A stretch of DNA of 40,633 bases from Candidatus Margulisiibacteriota bacterium (GCA_003242895.1 QKMY01000051.1:1-40633); one strand, 5' to 3'. Positions 6,892 to 16,010 are shown, counted from the first letter of the stretch. Made by a program: numbers and translations. The notes: generated by a model from the sequence alone, not told the origin.

Positions 6892-8322
6892 ATGCCTAAA
6901 ATAGTCTATCTTTTTGCTATCCTGGTGTTATTAACAGGATGCAGTGAATTTGCGAGACAACAGCCTTCCTCGATAACCGGTATTGTAAAAAATAAGGATA
7001 ATGTGCCGTTATCAGGTGTCACAGTTAATTGTCAGGAGAAGTTTACAGTCTCCGGAGCAAACGGAATGTTTCGGATCGATGATATTGATCCTGGTGTTTT
7101 TATTGTTAAGGCGCTGAAAGACGGATACGTACAATATTCGCAATCAGTTAAGCTGGAAAGCGGAGATAACCTTGTAGACCTGGAATTACAGTATTCTTAT
7201 TACAATTATTCTTTGTCAGGAACTGTAAGTGACCAGGCTGGAAACCCTATCAACGATGTCTATATATACTATGTAAGCAGCGACTCTCCTTCATCCACAA
7301 TCTGGGATAAAACTGATATAAGAGGCAGCTATAAGATTCCTTACGTTCCCCGGGGGGACGGAATTATTACTTTTCAGCATACAGACTATGTAGTAGCTAC
7401 AACTAATTTATATTTTTATAATTCTGACAAAACTTACAATATTAAATTAGTTGCCAAAACAAAAGGACAAGGCTGGACCAGAGCTGTTGAAACTGCTGCC
7501 TGGACCGCCCGGGATGGGCATAACAGTATGGTATATGATAATAAAATATGGGTGCTTGGCGGAAACGACGGTTCTCCGAAAAATGATGTCTGGAGCTCTG
7601 GTGATGGCAGTCACTGGACCAAAAAAGTAGAAAATGCTGCCTGGACAGCTAGAACAGGTCAGTCAAGTATTGTTTTTCAAAATAAGCTATGGTTAATGGG
7701 CGGTAATGACGGTGTCCTGAAAAATGATGTCTGGTATTCGAGTGACGAAGGAATGTCCTGGCACATGGCAACTGCTAATGCCGAATGGTCGCCCCGTTCC
7801 GGACTGGCAACTGTTGTAACTGACAATAAGATCCTGGTGATCGGTGGTAATGACGGTGCTTACAAGAATGACGTCTGGAGCAGTTTAGATGGTATAACGT
7901 GGGTCAAAAAAGTAGAAAATGCTGCCTGGACAGGTAGAGAGGGTCATAAATGCGTATTTTTTAATAATAAAATCTGGCTTACCGGTGGCAATAATAGTTT
8001 TGGTAATGCCGGTGATATCTGGTACACTGCCGATGGTATTGAATGGAAATCGGTGAACGCAATAAATTCGTGGGCTGGCCGGTATCTGCACACGTCGCTG
8101 GTTTATGATAGCAAGCTTTGGGTGCTTGGCGGTACAAACGGGACCAAGAAAAACGATGTCTGGTATTCTGAAGACGGTACCACGTGGACCCGGTCTGCCG
8201 GAACAGCTGAGTGGCCTGCACGGAGCGGACATACCAGTGTTGTGTTCGATAGCAAGCTGTGGGTGCTGGGCGGTAGTGACGGTGCGGGGACCAGGTTGAA
8301 TGATATCTGGAATGCCAAGTAA
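6892..8322 (+). CDS. Lipoprotein with two carboxypeptidase-regulatory-like domains and a kelch propeller
   Basis: The ATG at 6892 is chosen over upstream in-frame codons because AGGGGA lies seven bases before it and the product then begins with a lipoprotein signal (LLTGC, lipidated Cys17; Ser at +2 predicts the outer membrane). The 476 residues continue with two ~90-residue beta-sandwich modules of carboxypeptidase-regulatory type (GIVKNKDNVPLSGVTV and GTVSDQAGNPINDVYI). Six kelch-like units follow, each with a W(V/L)xGGxxG...NDxW core, filling a six-bladed propeller to the C-terminus. The units are similar to one another (NAAWTAR-type linkers recur), indicating internal duplication. It is the first gene of the adaptor/SecA operon, 21 bases before the next. 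An outer-membrane receptor, chaperone or tether for the exported giant protein is plausible but unproven. Confidence 0.88.
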   Translation: MPKIVYLFAILVLLTGCSEFARQQPSSITGIVKNKDNVPLSGVTVNCQEKFTVSGANGMFRIDDIDPGVFIVKALKDGYVQYSQSVKLESGDNLVDLELQYSYYNYSLSGTVSDQAGNPINDVYIYYVSSDSPSSTIWDKTDIRGSYKIPYVPRGDGIITFQHTDYVVATTNLYFYNSDKTYNIKLVAKTKGQGWTRAVETAAWTARDGHNSMVYDNKIWVLGGNDGSPKNDVWSSGDGSHWTKKVENAAWTARTGQSSIVFQNKLWLMGGNDGVLKNDVWYSSDEGMSWHMATANAEWSPRSGLATVVTDNKILVIGGNDGAYKNDVWSSLDGITWVKKVENAAWTGREGHKCVFFNNKIWLTGGNNSFGNAGDIWYTADGIEWKSVNAINSWAGRYLHTSLVYDSKLWVLGGTNGTKKNDVWYSEDGTTWTRSAGTAEWPARSGHTSVVFDSKLWVLGGSDGAGTRLNDIWNAK

Positions 8323-8343
8323 TTTATTGATAAGGAAAAAAAG

Positions 8344-9186
8344 ATGAGTTACATTATTTTAAATAAAATTGGATTCAAAAAAAACACTGCTGTCTCGATA
8401 ATGGCAATCTTGGTGCTTTTTGCTTTTAATTATCCGGTAGCTGCGATGGTGGTGCGAGGAATAACTGAGCCGTTTATTGATGCAACTTTGAGTGCTACAG
8501 TGCAGGGCCGTATTGCTTCGATCAATATTAATGACGGGATGTATGTTACAAAGGGCTCGGTCATATTATCTCTGGCAAGTGAGCAGGAAGTCTTAGAAGT
8601 AAACAGAAGGAAACTTATTTCTGAAAGCCGGGCAGAACTGAATGTAGCTGTTAGCCGTGTGGAATTATTGCAAGCAGAAAAAAAAGCTACCCAGGAACTT
8701 TATAACAAAACGCAATCGGTAAGCAAGGAAGACCTTCATAAGAAGATACTTGAATGCAAGACTGCGGAAGAAGAACTTGAGAGTATAAGGACAAATAAGA
8801 TCAAGGAAGATTTGGAATATAAAATAGCTGCTGTTCAGTTGAATGAACGTAATATAGTTGCTCCTTTTAACGGAACTGTAGTTAAACATTTTCTCCAGAT
8901 TGGCGAAAACTGCAATCCGCAGCAACCGTTAATAAGATTGGTTGATGCCTATAAATGTCGTTTTACTGCGTTCATTGCGGATGGTTTGACACATCGTTTA
9001 AAGGTAGGGGCCAAAGTTTATTTGAATATCGGCGATTCAAGATACTGGATAAGAAAAATTGGCTCCGTTGAACATATCTCTCCTGTAGTTGACCCGGCAA
9101 GTGGTTTGAGAGAGGTAAGGGTTTTGTTTGGTAACGAGGATGGCAGAGTTAACCCAGGTGTTCCTGGATCAATGATTCTGGAGTGA
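8344..9186 (+). CDS. HlyD-type periplasmic adaptor (membrane fusion) protein
   Basis: The 280-residue product has an N-terminal hydrophobic segment (about 18-36) serving as a signal or membrane anchor. A biotinyl/lipoyl-like half follows (TVQGRIASININDGMYVTKG), then a charged coiled-coil hairpin (about 75-155), the second lipoyl half (IVAPFNGTVVKHFLQIGENC) and a beta-barrel domain. This is the standard adaptor layout, but shorter than the 350-450 residues of RND or type I adaptors, with a short hairpin. AAGGA (8332-8336) is seven bases before the ATG. It lies four bases before the GAF-HlyD gene, whose Shine-Dalgarno overlaps its stop codon, so the two are translationally coupled. Such proteins bridge an inner-membrane pump to an outer-membrane channel; here it probably pairs with the next two adaptor-containing proteins. 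Confidence 0.85.
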   Translation: MSYIILNKIGFKKNTAVSIMAILVLFAFNYPVAAMVVRGITEPFIDATLSATVQGRIASININDGMYVTKGSVILSLASEQEVLEVNRRKLISESRAELNVAVSRVELLQAEKKATQELYNKTQSVSKEDLHKKILECKTAEEELESIRTNKIKEDLEYKIAAVQLNERNIVAPFNGTVVKHFLQIGENCNPQQPLIRLVDAYKCRFTAFIADGLTHRLKVGAKVYLNIGDSRYWIRKIGSVEHISPVVDPASGLREVRVLFGNEDGRVNPGVPGSMILE

Positions 9187-9190
9187 TGCT

Positions 9191-11092
9191 ATGAAAAACA
9201 CGGATACTTCTGCTAGTCAAATTAATCAGCCGGACCATTTTTATTATATTAATTTTGAAAACGAGCCGCTGGGCGACGAGGTTCTTAATGGTAGCCTGGA
9301 ACGTCTGCAAGCTTTACGGCAATTTGATGGTGAACCTGCAAAATTCTGGACAGCTTTTATCGAAGTTCTGGTTGAGGTGTTGTATGCGGATGCCGGAGTA
9401 ATTTCACTTAAAAACAATAATTCCAATAACTGGAATATCATTGCTGCACAACCCCGGAATCCAAATCTTAATGTCACCGCCGGAGCTCTGCAAAATTATT
9501 TAACTGAATTCGCCGATACCCTATCGTCAAAAAAGATAGGAATAATTCGTGAAGCAAAGCTGATTATGCTGTCAGCCGTTTTGGAAACAAGTATTGATAA
9601 TGGAATTTGTCTGGCAACTTTTTTTATTAATGAAGAAAACCTCAGTACTGCAACCCGCAGGACGCCTTTTCTAAAAATGGCAACTGATGTGCCGGCCAGT
9701 TACCAGCAGTTTCGCGCTTCCGCTGAATCAAAATCCCGGGTTGAGCATTTTTCCAGTGTTTTGGATTTGATGGTCATCCTGAATGCGGAAAAACGTTTTT
9801 TAGCTGCCGCTATGAATTTTTGTAATGAAATAGCCTCAAGACATAAATGCGACAGGGTTAGTCTGGGCTGGATGGCTAATGGATATATTGCAACTCAGGC
9901 TATAAGCCATATTGATGCCTTTGACCGTAAATCTGATGCAGTACAGAAGCTGGAAGCTGCTATGGAAGAAGCTATTGACCAAAACAGCGAGATTATTGTT
10001 CCGGTTAAGGATCGGACTTCCATTTCCAGATTACATGAAGTTTATGCTGATTCCCAGGATATTCCCAACCTCTGTTCCCTTCCTTTGAGATGTGAAGGAC
10101 AGCCTGTTGCAGTTCTAACCTGTGAGAGGGCCTCTTCGACATTCTTAGAGCTGGAACTTGGGCTTCTTCAACTGGCTTGTGATCAGGCAACCCGGGTTCT
10201 GGCTGATCTGAAGCTTAAGGACCGCTGGTTTGGCGCAAGACTAGTTACGTATACCAGATCAAAAATCGCTAAAGTTTTTGGCTTTGATCATGTCTGGACA
10301 AAGCTGCTGGCAATACTAATAACTATAGCGCTTGGGGTGATATGTTTCGGAAAGATAACATACCGGGTCCAGTCGCCTGTTATTGTCAGGACTGATAGTG
10401 TAGCTTATCTTTCAGCACCTTTTGACGGACATATAGAAAAAGTTAATGTACGTCCCGGTGATAGTGTTGTAACGGCTAATGACTTACTGGTATTTGATCG
10501 GAGCAATCTGCTGCTCGAAAAAGCATCCCGGCAAGCCGAACAAATAAGGTACGAGCGGGAATATGAAAAAGCTATGGCTCGTAGAAATCTGGCTGATATG
10601 CGTATAGCTGAGTCCCAGCTGGCACAAATTGTTGCTCAGTTATCCCAGATAGATTATCGGCTGGATAGGTCTCTGATCCGTTCTCCGATTGATGGCGTAC
10701 TTATTGAGGGCGACCTGTTGGAACGTTTGGGTGAACCGGTTAAACAGGGCGATGTGCTTTTTAAGGTCGCGAAAGTTGAAGATCTCTATGCCGAACTGGA
10801 AGTCGATGAGTCGGATATCCATGATTTGAAAATCCCGATGGATGGGGAAGTTGCTTTTGCCAGTCGTCCTCAGGATACCTATAAAATAGATATTTTTCGG
10901 GTAGAGCCGGCTGCGGTAGCAAAAAAAGAGGGAAATGTGTTTGTTGTGCATGCCAGGTTTCAGACCGGGAGCAAACAATGGTGGAGACCGGGCATGACCG
11001 GAATCTCTAAAATTAATATAGGTAAACGTACTATACTCTGGGTATTCATGCACCGCACTGTTGATTTCCTACGCTTACGTTTGTGGTGGTAA
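9191..11092 (+). CDS. GAF-domain / transmembrane / HlyD-type adaptor fusion
   Basis: The 633-residue protein starts with a ~370-residue cytoplasmic part. Its segment from about 195 to 350 (EIASRHKCDRVSLGW...LPLRCEGQPVAVLTCER) looks like a GAF domain, and residues 40-190 may hold a second, degenerate one. A single membrane helix (about 370-390, LLAILITIALGVICFG) leads to a periplasmic adaptor: lipoyl half (APFDGHIEKVNVRPGDSV), coiled-coil hairpin, second half (RSPIDGVLIEGDLLERLGEPV) and beta-barrel. GGAG (9180-9183) overlapping the upstream stop serves as ribosome site. The topology puts a small-molecule sensor in the cytoplasm and an adaptor in the periplasm in one chain, which could gate export. 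Neither the ligand nor such gating is established from the sequence. Confidence 0.85.
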   Translation: MKNTDTSASQINQPDHFYYINFENEPLGDEVLNGSLERLQALRQFDGEPAKFWTAFIEVLVEVLYADAGVISLKNNNSNNWNIIAAQPRNPNLNVTAGALQNYLTEFADTLSSKKIGIIREAKLIMLSAVLETSIDNGICLATFFINEENLSTATRRTPFLKMATDVPASYQQFRASAESKSRVEHFSSVLDLMVILNAEKRFLAAAMNFCNEIASRHKCDRVSLGWMANGYIATQAISHIDAFDRKSDAVQKLEAAMEEAIDQNSEIIVPVKDRTSISRLHEVYADSQDIPNLCSLPLRCEGQPVAVLTCERASSTFLELELGLLQLACDQATRVLADLKLKDRWFGARLVTYTRSKIAKVFGFDHVWTKLLAILITIALGVICFGKITYRVQSPVIVRTDSVAYLSAPFDGHIEKVNVRPGDSVVTANDLLVFDRSNLLLEKASRQAEQIRYEREYEKAMARRNLADMRIAESQLAQIVAQLSQIDYRLDRSLIRSPIDGVLIEGDLLERLGEPVKQGDVLFKVAKVEDLYAELEVDESDIHDLKIPMDGEVAFASRPQDTYKIDIFRVEPAAVAKKEGNVFVVHARFQTGSKQWWRPGMTGISKINIGKRTILWVFMHRTVDFLRLRLWW

Positions 11093-11098
11093 TTACAC

Positions 11099-13255
11099 AT
11101 GGCAAATGATACCAAGATATTTCATGAATCATGGTACAGAATCGCAAATGAAAAACTTTGTTTGCGGTCAAGTGTTAAAGTGCATCGCCAATTATTTCGG
11201 GGAGCGCGCTGGTATGTGCTCTCAGATCCTTTTAATAACCAGTTTTACAGACTCCGGCCCGAAGCTTATGAATTTGTTATAAGGCTTGGCCTTGACCGAA
11301 CTGTCGAAGAAGTCTGGATGGAAATGATTTCTGCTGCTCCTGAGTCAGCGCCTGGTCAGGAAGAGGTTATAAACCTGCTGGTACAATTGTATCAATCGAA
11401 TCTTTTGCATTACGAGATGCCTCCGGACAGCGCAAAACTTTTTGATCGGTATAAAAATAAAAAGCAAAGGATTATGAAATCCAATTTATTAAATATTATG
11501 TTCTTCAGGATACCGTTATTTGATCCTGACAGTTTTCTTAAAAATATACTTCCGCTAATACGGTTAATAATGAATCCTCTGGGTGCGATACTTTGGCTGA
11601 CAGTTGTTGGCTCAGCTATCAAAATTGTGATAGACAGGTTTGCGGAAGTATCAGTTCAAACACAAGGGATTATTAACCCTTCCAATTTGTTTCTTCTATA
11701 TATAGCAATGTTGCTGGTGAAAACTTTTCATGAATTCGGACATGCCTTCGCTGTGCGCAGGTTTGGAGGAGAAGTTCATATAATCGGTGTTATGTTTCTG
11801 TTGTTTAGCCCGGTTCCATATATGGACGCGACAGCTGCCTGGGCATTTAGAAACAAATGGCAGCGAATACTGGTAGGTGCTGCTGGTATGATTACCGAAA
11901 TCTTTGTCGCGGCATTAGCTGTATTTGTGTGGGCCAATACTTCGGGAGGATTGCTGCATTCACTAGCATATAACATGATGTTTGTTGCTTCTTTGTCAAC
12001 TGTCGTATTCAATATCAATCCGTTGTTGCGCTACGATGGTTATTACATGTTGTCGGATTGGCTGGACATTCCTAACCTGCATACAAAGGCAACACAACAA
12101 TTAACACACCTAGTTGAAAAATATGCGTTTGGTTATAAGCGGTCCACAAGCCAGGCCTATAGTTTGAAGGAGGCTTTTTGGTTAGCAATTTTTGGCGTTT
12201 TGAGCGGCATATATAAGCTGATTGTTTTTGCTTCAATAATATTTTTTATTGCTGACAGGTTCTTGCTTGCCGGCATTATTATGGCTCTTATCTGCTGCAT
12301 AACCTGGATAATCGTTCCACTGGTTAAACTTATAAAGTATTTAAGTTCAAGCCCGAAGCTGGAGCGAATCAGGCTCAGGGCTATAACTGTTGTATCCATC
12401 CTTCTACTTTTTGTTGTCGGGTTCTTTTATTATTTCCCTTTTCCTAACAGCTTCAGGGCTTCCGGGGTATTAAAGGCTTCTGAATATTTTGTCGTGAACA
12501 GTAAAGTTTCCGGCTATGTAAAAAAGATCGAAATCGAACCCGGATCACAAGTCAGTGCAGGTCAGCCTTTGATTATCCTTGAGAATAAAGAGATCGACCT
12601 ACAGATTAATGAGGCAATGGCTTCTCTTCAGGAATCTTATGCTATGAGACAACTGGCACTTGCCGAAAGGCCAGAGGATTTAGCTACGGTGGAGGCAAGG
12701 ATACAGGCAATTCAGACTAGACTTGATAGGTTGCAGCATGATCGGGAAGAGCTGGTCGTAAAGGCTGAGATTTCAGGCGTCTGGGTGGTTGGTAATGTAG
12801 CAGACTATTTGGGAATGTGGATTCGTCGGGGGGCGCCAATAGGTCAGATCATTAATGAAAGTGCATATTATTTCGCTTCGGTTATTCCAGAAGTCCATAC
12901 CTCTAGAATATTCGATAACGAAGTGAAAAGAGCTTCCGTGAAATTGGTCGGGCAGGCCGATACGGAAGTTCCGGTATTCAGGTACGTTAAAATTCCAATG
13001 GAGCAAACCATCCTTCCTTCTGCAGCGCTTGGCTGGAAAGCCGGTGGGGATGTGCCGATTGATCCTAACGACGCTCAAGGCGTTCACTCGACAGAACCTT
13101 TTTACGAAGTGAGAGCATATCTGGATAATAATAATGGTATGAAAATGTTTCATGGACGAACAGGGAAGATCAGGTTCGAGCTAACCAGCGAACCTCTGCT
13201 CCGGCAATGGTGGCGAAGTTTTCGTCAGCTAGTACAGAAACGATATCACTATTAA
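11099..13255 (+). CDS. PqqD-like / M50 site-2-protease-like / HlyD fusion membrane protein
   Basis: The 718-residue protein has a PqqD-like N-terminal domain (about 5-105; WYVLSDPFNNQFYRLRPEAYE), which in other systems binds a leader peptide. A multi-helix membrane domain follows with the M50 zinc motif HEFGH (211-215, inside a helix) and a distal NPLLRYDG (307-314) whose Asp313 is the expected third ligand. After the last helix (about 435-455) comes a periplasmic adaptor module: lipoyl half GYVKKIEIEPGSQVSAG, hairpin, second half, and a beta-barrel to the C-terminus. All catalytic positions are intact, so proteolysis is possible, though some such fusions may act only as transport scaffolds. 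It starts six bases after the GAF-HlyD gene and ends five bases before the SecA-like gene. With no ABC transporter nearby, it is the best candidate for the inner-membrane core of an export complex. Confidence 0.87.
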   Translation: MANDTKIFHESWYRIANEKLCLRSSVKVHRQLFRGARWYVLSDPFNNQFYRLRPEAYEFVIRLGLDRTVEEVWMEMISAAPESAPGQEEVINLLVQLYQSNLLHYEMPPDSAKLFDRYKNKKQRIMKSNLLNIMFFRIPLFDPDSFLKNILPLIRLIMNPLGAILWLTVVGSAIKIVIDRFAEVSVQTQGIINPSNLFLLYIAMLLVKTFHEFGHAFAVRRFGGEVHIIGVMFLLFSPVPYMDATAAWAFRNKWQRILVGAAGMITEIFVAALAVFVWANTSGGLLHSLAYNMMFVASLSTVVFNINPLLRYDGYYMLSDWLDIPNLHTKATQQLTHLVEKYAFGYKRSTSQAYSLKEAFWLAIFGVLSGIYKLIVFASIIFFIADRFLLAGIIMALICCITWIIVPLVKLIKYLSSSPKLERIRLRAITVVSILLLFVVGFFYYFPFPNSFRASGVLKASEYFVVNSKVSGYVKKIEIEPGSQVSAGQPLIILENKEIDLQINEAMASLQESYAMRQLALAERPEDLATVEARIQAIQTRLDRLQHDREELVVKAEISGVWVVGNVADYLGMWIRRGAPIGQIINESAYYFASVIPEVHTSRIFDNEVKRASVKLVGQADTEVPVFRYVKIPMEQTILPSAALGWKAGGDVPIDPNDAQGVHSTEPFYEVRAYLDNNNGMKMFHGRTGKIRFELTSEPLLRQWWRSFRQLVQKRYHY

Positions 13256-13260
13256 AACCC

Positions 13261-15249
13261 ATGAATATACTTAAAAGAGATTATCAGCGAACGTCTATCA
13301 GGAAGCATTCTCGAATTTATGACGGGCTGGATGCAAAATTTCATAATTTGTATCATTTATTCAAACATGGTCCGCATGTGCGTATAGAATTATTGTCGCG
13401 CGCAAGAGATGTAGATGGTCGCGCTGCTGAGTGGAGTAAGCTCAGCGATAAACATCTTAAATTAAAATTGGAAGAATTAAGGGAGCTTTTTCGTAGGGAA
13501 AAAGCAGATCAAAAAGTAGTTTTGCCACAAGCTTTTGCGGCTATAAGAGAAGTTGCCGGCAGAGAGCTTGGCTTGATTCCTTATCCCGTTCAAATTGCCG
13601 GGGCATGGGCCTTGTACAGGGGATACGTTTCTGAGATGGCGACAGGAGAAGGGAAAACTCTCGTTGCTGGCATGGCGGCTGTCCTTAACGCCTGGAGTGG
13701 TAATCCCTGCCATATTATTACTGTTAATGATTACCTGGCTGAGAGAGACGCTGCTTTACTCTCGCCTTTATACAAATATTGTGGATTGACGTGTGGGTGC
13801 GTTACCGGGGAGATGGACCATAATGCCAGAAAAACCGGATATAACCACGATATTGTTTATACTACCAGTAAAGAAATTGTTGCTGATTTTTTGAGAGATA
13901 GATTATGGCTTGGACCCAGGCAGCTCAGCGGGCGTCGTTTGATTAGTTTTTTATTGGGCAAGCGAGCTGAAATAGAACAGGGAGTCGTAATGAGAGGTAT
14001 TCACACTGCTATTGTTGATGAAGCGGACAGCATCCTGATCGATGAGGCAGTAACTCCGCTGATTATTTCCAAATCACAGGTAAATCAAGATTTTGTCCGT
14101 GCATGTGAAGTCGCTAATAGTATTGCAGCCTCATTAATTCCAGGGATTGATTATAAAATTGATCACCGCTATAAAGATATAGAACTCAGTCCGGGGTTTG
14201 AATCGAAACTGTCAGGAACGGGCAATGGTACCTCAGATTTCTATAATTCGCTCGAAAGGCGCATGGAACTAATAAAGCAGGCCATAACGGCTCGGGAATT
14301 CTTTCATAAAGATAAACAATATATTGTTCAGGACGGCAAGATCGTTATTGTTGATGAATTCACCGGAAGAATGATGCCTCAACGAACCTGGCAATCCGGT
14401 TTGCAACAGTTAATTGAAGCGAAAGAGAACCTGGAGATTAGCGGTACTTCAGAAACACTGGCCCGTTTAAGCTTTCAGCGGTTTTTCAGATTTTTTCATA
14501 AATTATCAGGAATGACCGGTACTGCTAAGGAAGCTGCTACGGAGATGTCTGGTATATACCATTTGCCGGTAGTCCCAATACCAGTAAATAAACCATGCAA
14601 GAGAAAAGTATATCCTGCAGAAGTATATCCGGATAACGCTTCCAAGTGGCGTGCAATAGTTGAAGAAATACGACAGCTTCATGTGAAGGGCAGGCCGGTT
14701 CTGATTGGTACCAGAAGCGTACAGGCCAGTGAACAACTGGCTGCGATGTTGCAGGAGCGTGGACTGGTATTCCGGTTGCTGAATGCGGTCAAGCACAAAG
14801 AAGAGGCTATGATAGTGACTCATGCCGGTGAGCCTGGGATGATAACTGTAGCTACAAATATGGCTGGTAGAGGTACTGATATTATCCTGGCAAGAGAGGT
14901 TGTCGAATTGGGTGGACTACACGTCATCGGTACCGAATGCCATGAGTCAAAGAGAATCGATCGGCAATTATTTGGCAGGGCAGGGCGGCAGGGAGACCCA
15001 GGCAGTAGCCGTCTGTTTGTCAGTATGGAAGACGAACTTCTGGTTCGTTATGTGCCTGGGTTCGTGAGGAGACTAGTAACCGTTTTGATCAAAAACAATC
15101 TCCCCGGAGGCAGGTTGGTAGCTTTGCAAATTGTAAATATCGCGCAGAATAATGCGCAGCGAATCGCATACAAAAGAAGAAAATCCGTGGTGCGTATGGA
15201 TACCTGGCTTGATGATTCTTTATCTTTTGCCTATGCGGATGTTGAATGA
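13261..15249 (+). CDS. Shortened SecA-like translocase ATPase
   Basis: From ATG 13261 the product is 662 residues. An in-frame ATG at 13207 overlapping the upstream gene is an alternative, and neither has a clear Shine-Dalgarno, so translational coupling is likely. SecA signatures are plain: ATGEGKT (Walker A, GEGKT at 129-133), DEADSILIDEA (253-263), a preprotein-crosslinking region ending QDGKIVIVDEFTGRMMP, SGMTGTA, TNMAGRGTDI and FGRAGRQGDPG. The chain stops soon after motif VI, at the beginning of the helical scaffold. Most of the scaffold/wing region and the C-terminal zinc tail are missing (housekeeping SecA is ~830-900 residues). It is therefore an accessory motor, not the general SecA. 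Its position between the M50-HlyD fusion and the LEPR-XLL giant suggests it powers export of that giant. Confidence 0.88.
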   Translation: MNILKRDYQRTSIRKHSRIYDGLDAKFHNLYHLFKHGPHVRIELLSRARDVDGRAAEWSKLSDKHLKLKLEELRELFRREKADQKVVLPQAFAAIREVAGRELGLIPYPVQIAGAWALYRGYVSEMATGEGKTLVAGMAAVLNAWSGNPCHIITVNDYLAERDAALLSPLYKYCGLTCGCVTGEMDHNARKTGYNHDIVYTTSKEIVADFLRDRLWLGPRQLSGRRLISFLLGKRAEIEQGVVMRGIHTAIVDEADSILIDEAVTPLIISKSQVNQDFVRACEVANSIAASLIPGIDYKIDHRYKDIELSPGFESKLSGTGNGTSDFYNSLERRMELIKQAITAREFFHKDKQYIVQDGKIVIVDEFTGRMMPQRTWQSGLQQLIEAKENLEISGTSETLARLSFQRFFRFFHKLSGMTGTAKEAATEMSGIYHLPVVPIPVNKPCKRKVYPAEVYPDNASKWRAIVEEIRQLHVKGRPVLIGTRSVQASEQLAAMLQERGLVFRLLNAVKHKEEAMIVTHAGEPGMITVATNMAGRGTDIILAREVVELGGLHVIGTECHESKRIDRQLFGRAGRQGDPGSSRLFVSMEDELLVRYVPGFVRRLVTVLIKNNLPGGRLVALQIVNIAQNNAQRIAYKRRKSVVRMDTWLDDSLSFAYADVE

Positions 15250-15255
15250 ATCAGC

Positions 15256-15645
15256 CTATTTTTTCTTGTTTAGGAAGATCCCCCATCGTTTCCCAACCCT
15301 AGGTATATCCATTTCTTCAGGTAAATAGCGTCCCGCATACTGGTTAATATCAAGGTCAAAAAATGAAAAAAATGATCTGGCAGCTACTGATAGATTAACT
15401 CCTTTTGTGATTTTATATGAACCGGGAGTATCTCCGTCATTTGTAAAATTCAGAATAAGAGCATTGTTGCTTTTTGAATAAGATAAAACAATGTGTGTGG
15501 CAAACTTAATGTTTTTGTCAGCTTTTCTAGCAAAACTAGCACTTAAAGTTATTGCATGAGATTTTGATATTGATACAAAAATTTCTCCTTTTTTAATTCC
15601 AGAGCTTTCGAATGTAACTAAATCATCCCAAACTTCATTGTTCAT
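15256..15645 (-). CDS. Conserved-looking small protein of unknown function
   Basis: The 129-residue protein is preceded by a textbook GGAGG seven bases before its ATG and by a -35/-10 pair, so it is very probably real. No catalytic motif, signal peptide or membrane segment is seen. It begins with WDDLVTFESSG, continues with alternating beta-strand patterns (FVSISKSHAITLSASF, HIVLSYSKSNNALILNF) and ends with a basic KRWGIFLNKKK. I recall similar small WDDLxTFE...SISKSG proteins from other, little-studied bacteria but cannot assign a function. It converges on the SecA-like gene with six bases between the stop codons, and its promoter is back to back with that of the giant gene. A regulator of the giant is one possibility; there is no direct evidence. 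Confidence 0.8.
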   Translation of the reverse strand: MNNEVWDDLVTFESSGIKKGEIFVSISKSHAITLSASFARKADKNIKFATHIVLSYSKSNNALILNFTNDGDTPGSYKITKGVNLSVAARSFFSFFDLDINQYAGRYLPEEMDIPRVGKRWGIFLNKKK

Positions 15646-15683
15646 AATGATACCTCCAGTAAATTATATTGTATGTATTATAA

Positions 15684-15731
15684 ATTATATTGCAACAAAT
15701 ATATAAATGCAATTTGTAAAAATATTTGTTG
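15684..15731 (-). promoter_or_regulatory. Promoter of the 129-residue gene with an inverted repeat around the -35
   Basis: On the minus strand a -35 TTGCAT (15712-15707) and perfect -10 TATAAT (15689-15684) are 17 bases apart. CAACAAATAT (15693-15702) and ATATTTGTTG (15722-15731) are perfect 10-bp inverted arms flanking the -35. AAATTATATTG is repeated directly at 15661 and 15682 (21-base period). The rest of 15732-15960 is AT-rich DNA in which I see no gene. Confidence 0.6.
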
Positions 15732-15964
15732 AATTAATTGTATTTACTCATTGCCAGCATCAGCTGCATGAAAATAAACGGATATCTTTATGAAGTCTGT
15801 AATAATTATTGCAATAGTGCCATGAATAAATTACTGAAATTAATTATATGATCAGGTGTGCCGGTTATAGTATTCTTTGGAAGAATTGAAATAAATAATT
15901 AATCATTACGATATTTATATCAGAGTTTCATGTCCGTGTGATAAATGAGAAATTAATTATTCTT

Positions 15965-16010
15965 TTGACATAAGTGTTTTTTTAATGATACTATTTTATT
16001 CTGGAGAAGA
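15965..16010 (+). promoter_or_regulatory. Promoter and ribosome site of the giant gene
   Basis: A consensus -35 TTGACA (15965-15970) is followed after 18 bases by TACTAT (15989-15994), preceded by TG (15986-15987) as in an extended -10. Predicted transcription start is near 16001, giving a leader of about 20 bases that contains GGAGAAGA (16003-16010), nine bases before ATG 16020. The giant gene can therefore be transcribed independently of the upstream operon. Confidence 0.7.

Noticed and set aside
11061-11282. 73-codon plus-strand open frame over the junction of the GAF-HlyD and M50-HlyD genes
   Set aside because: It overlaps two well-supported genes in another frame and has no domain or start signal.
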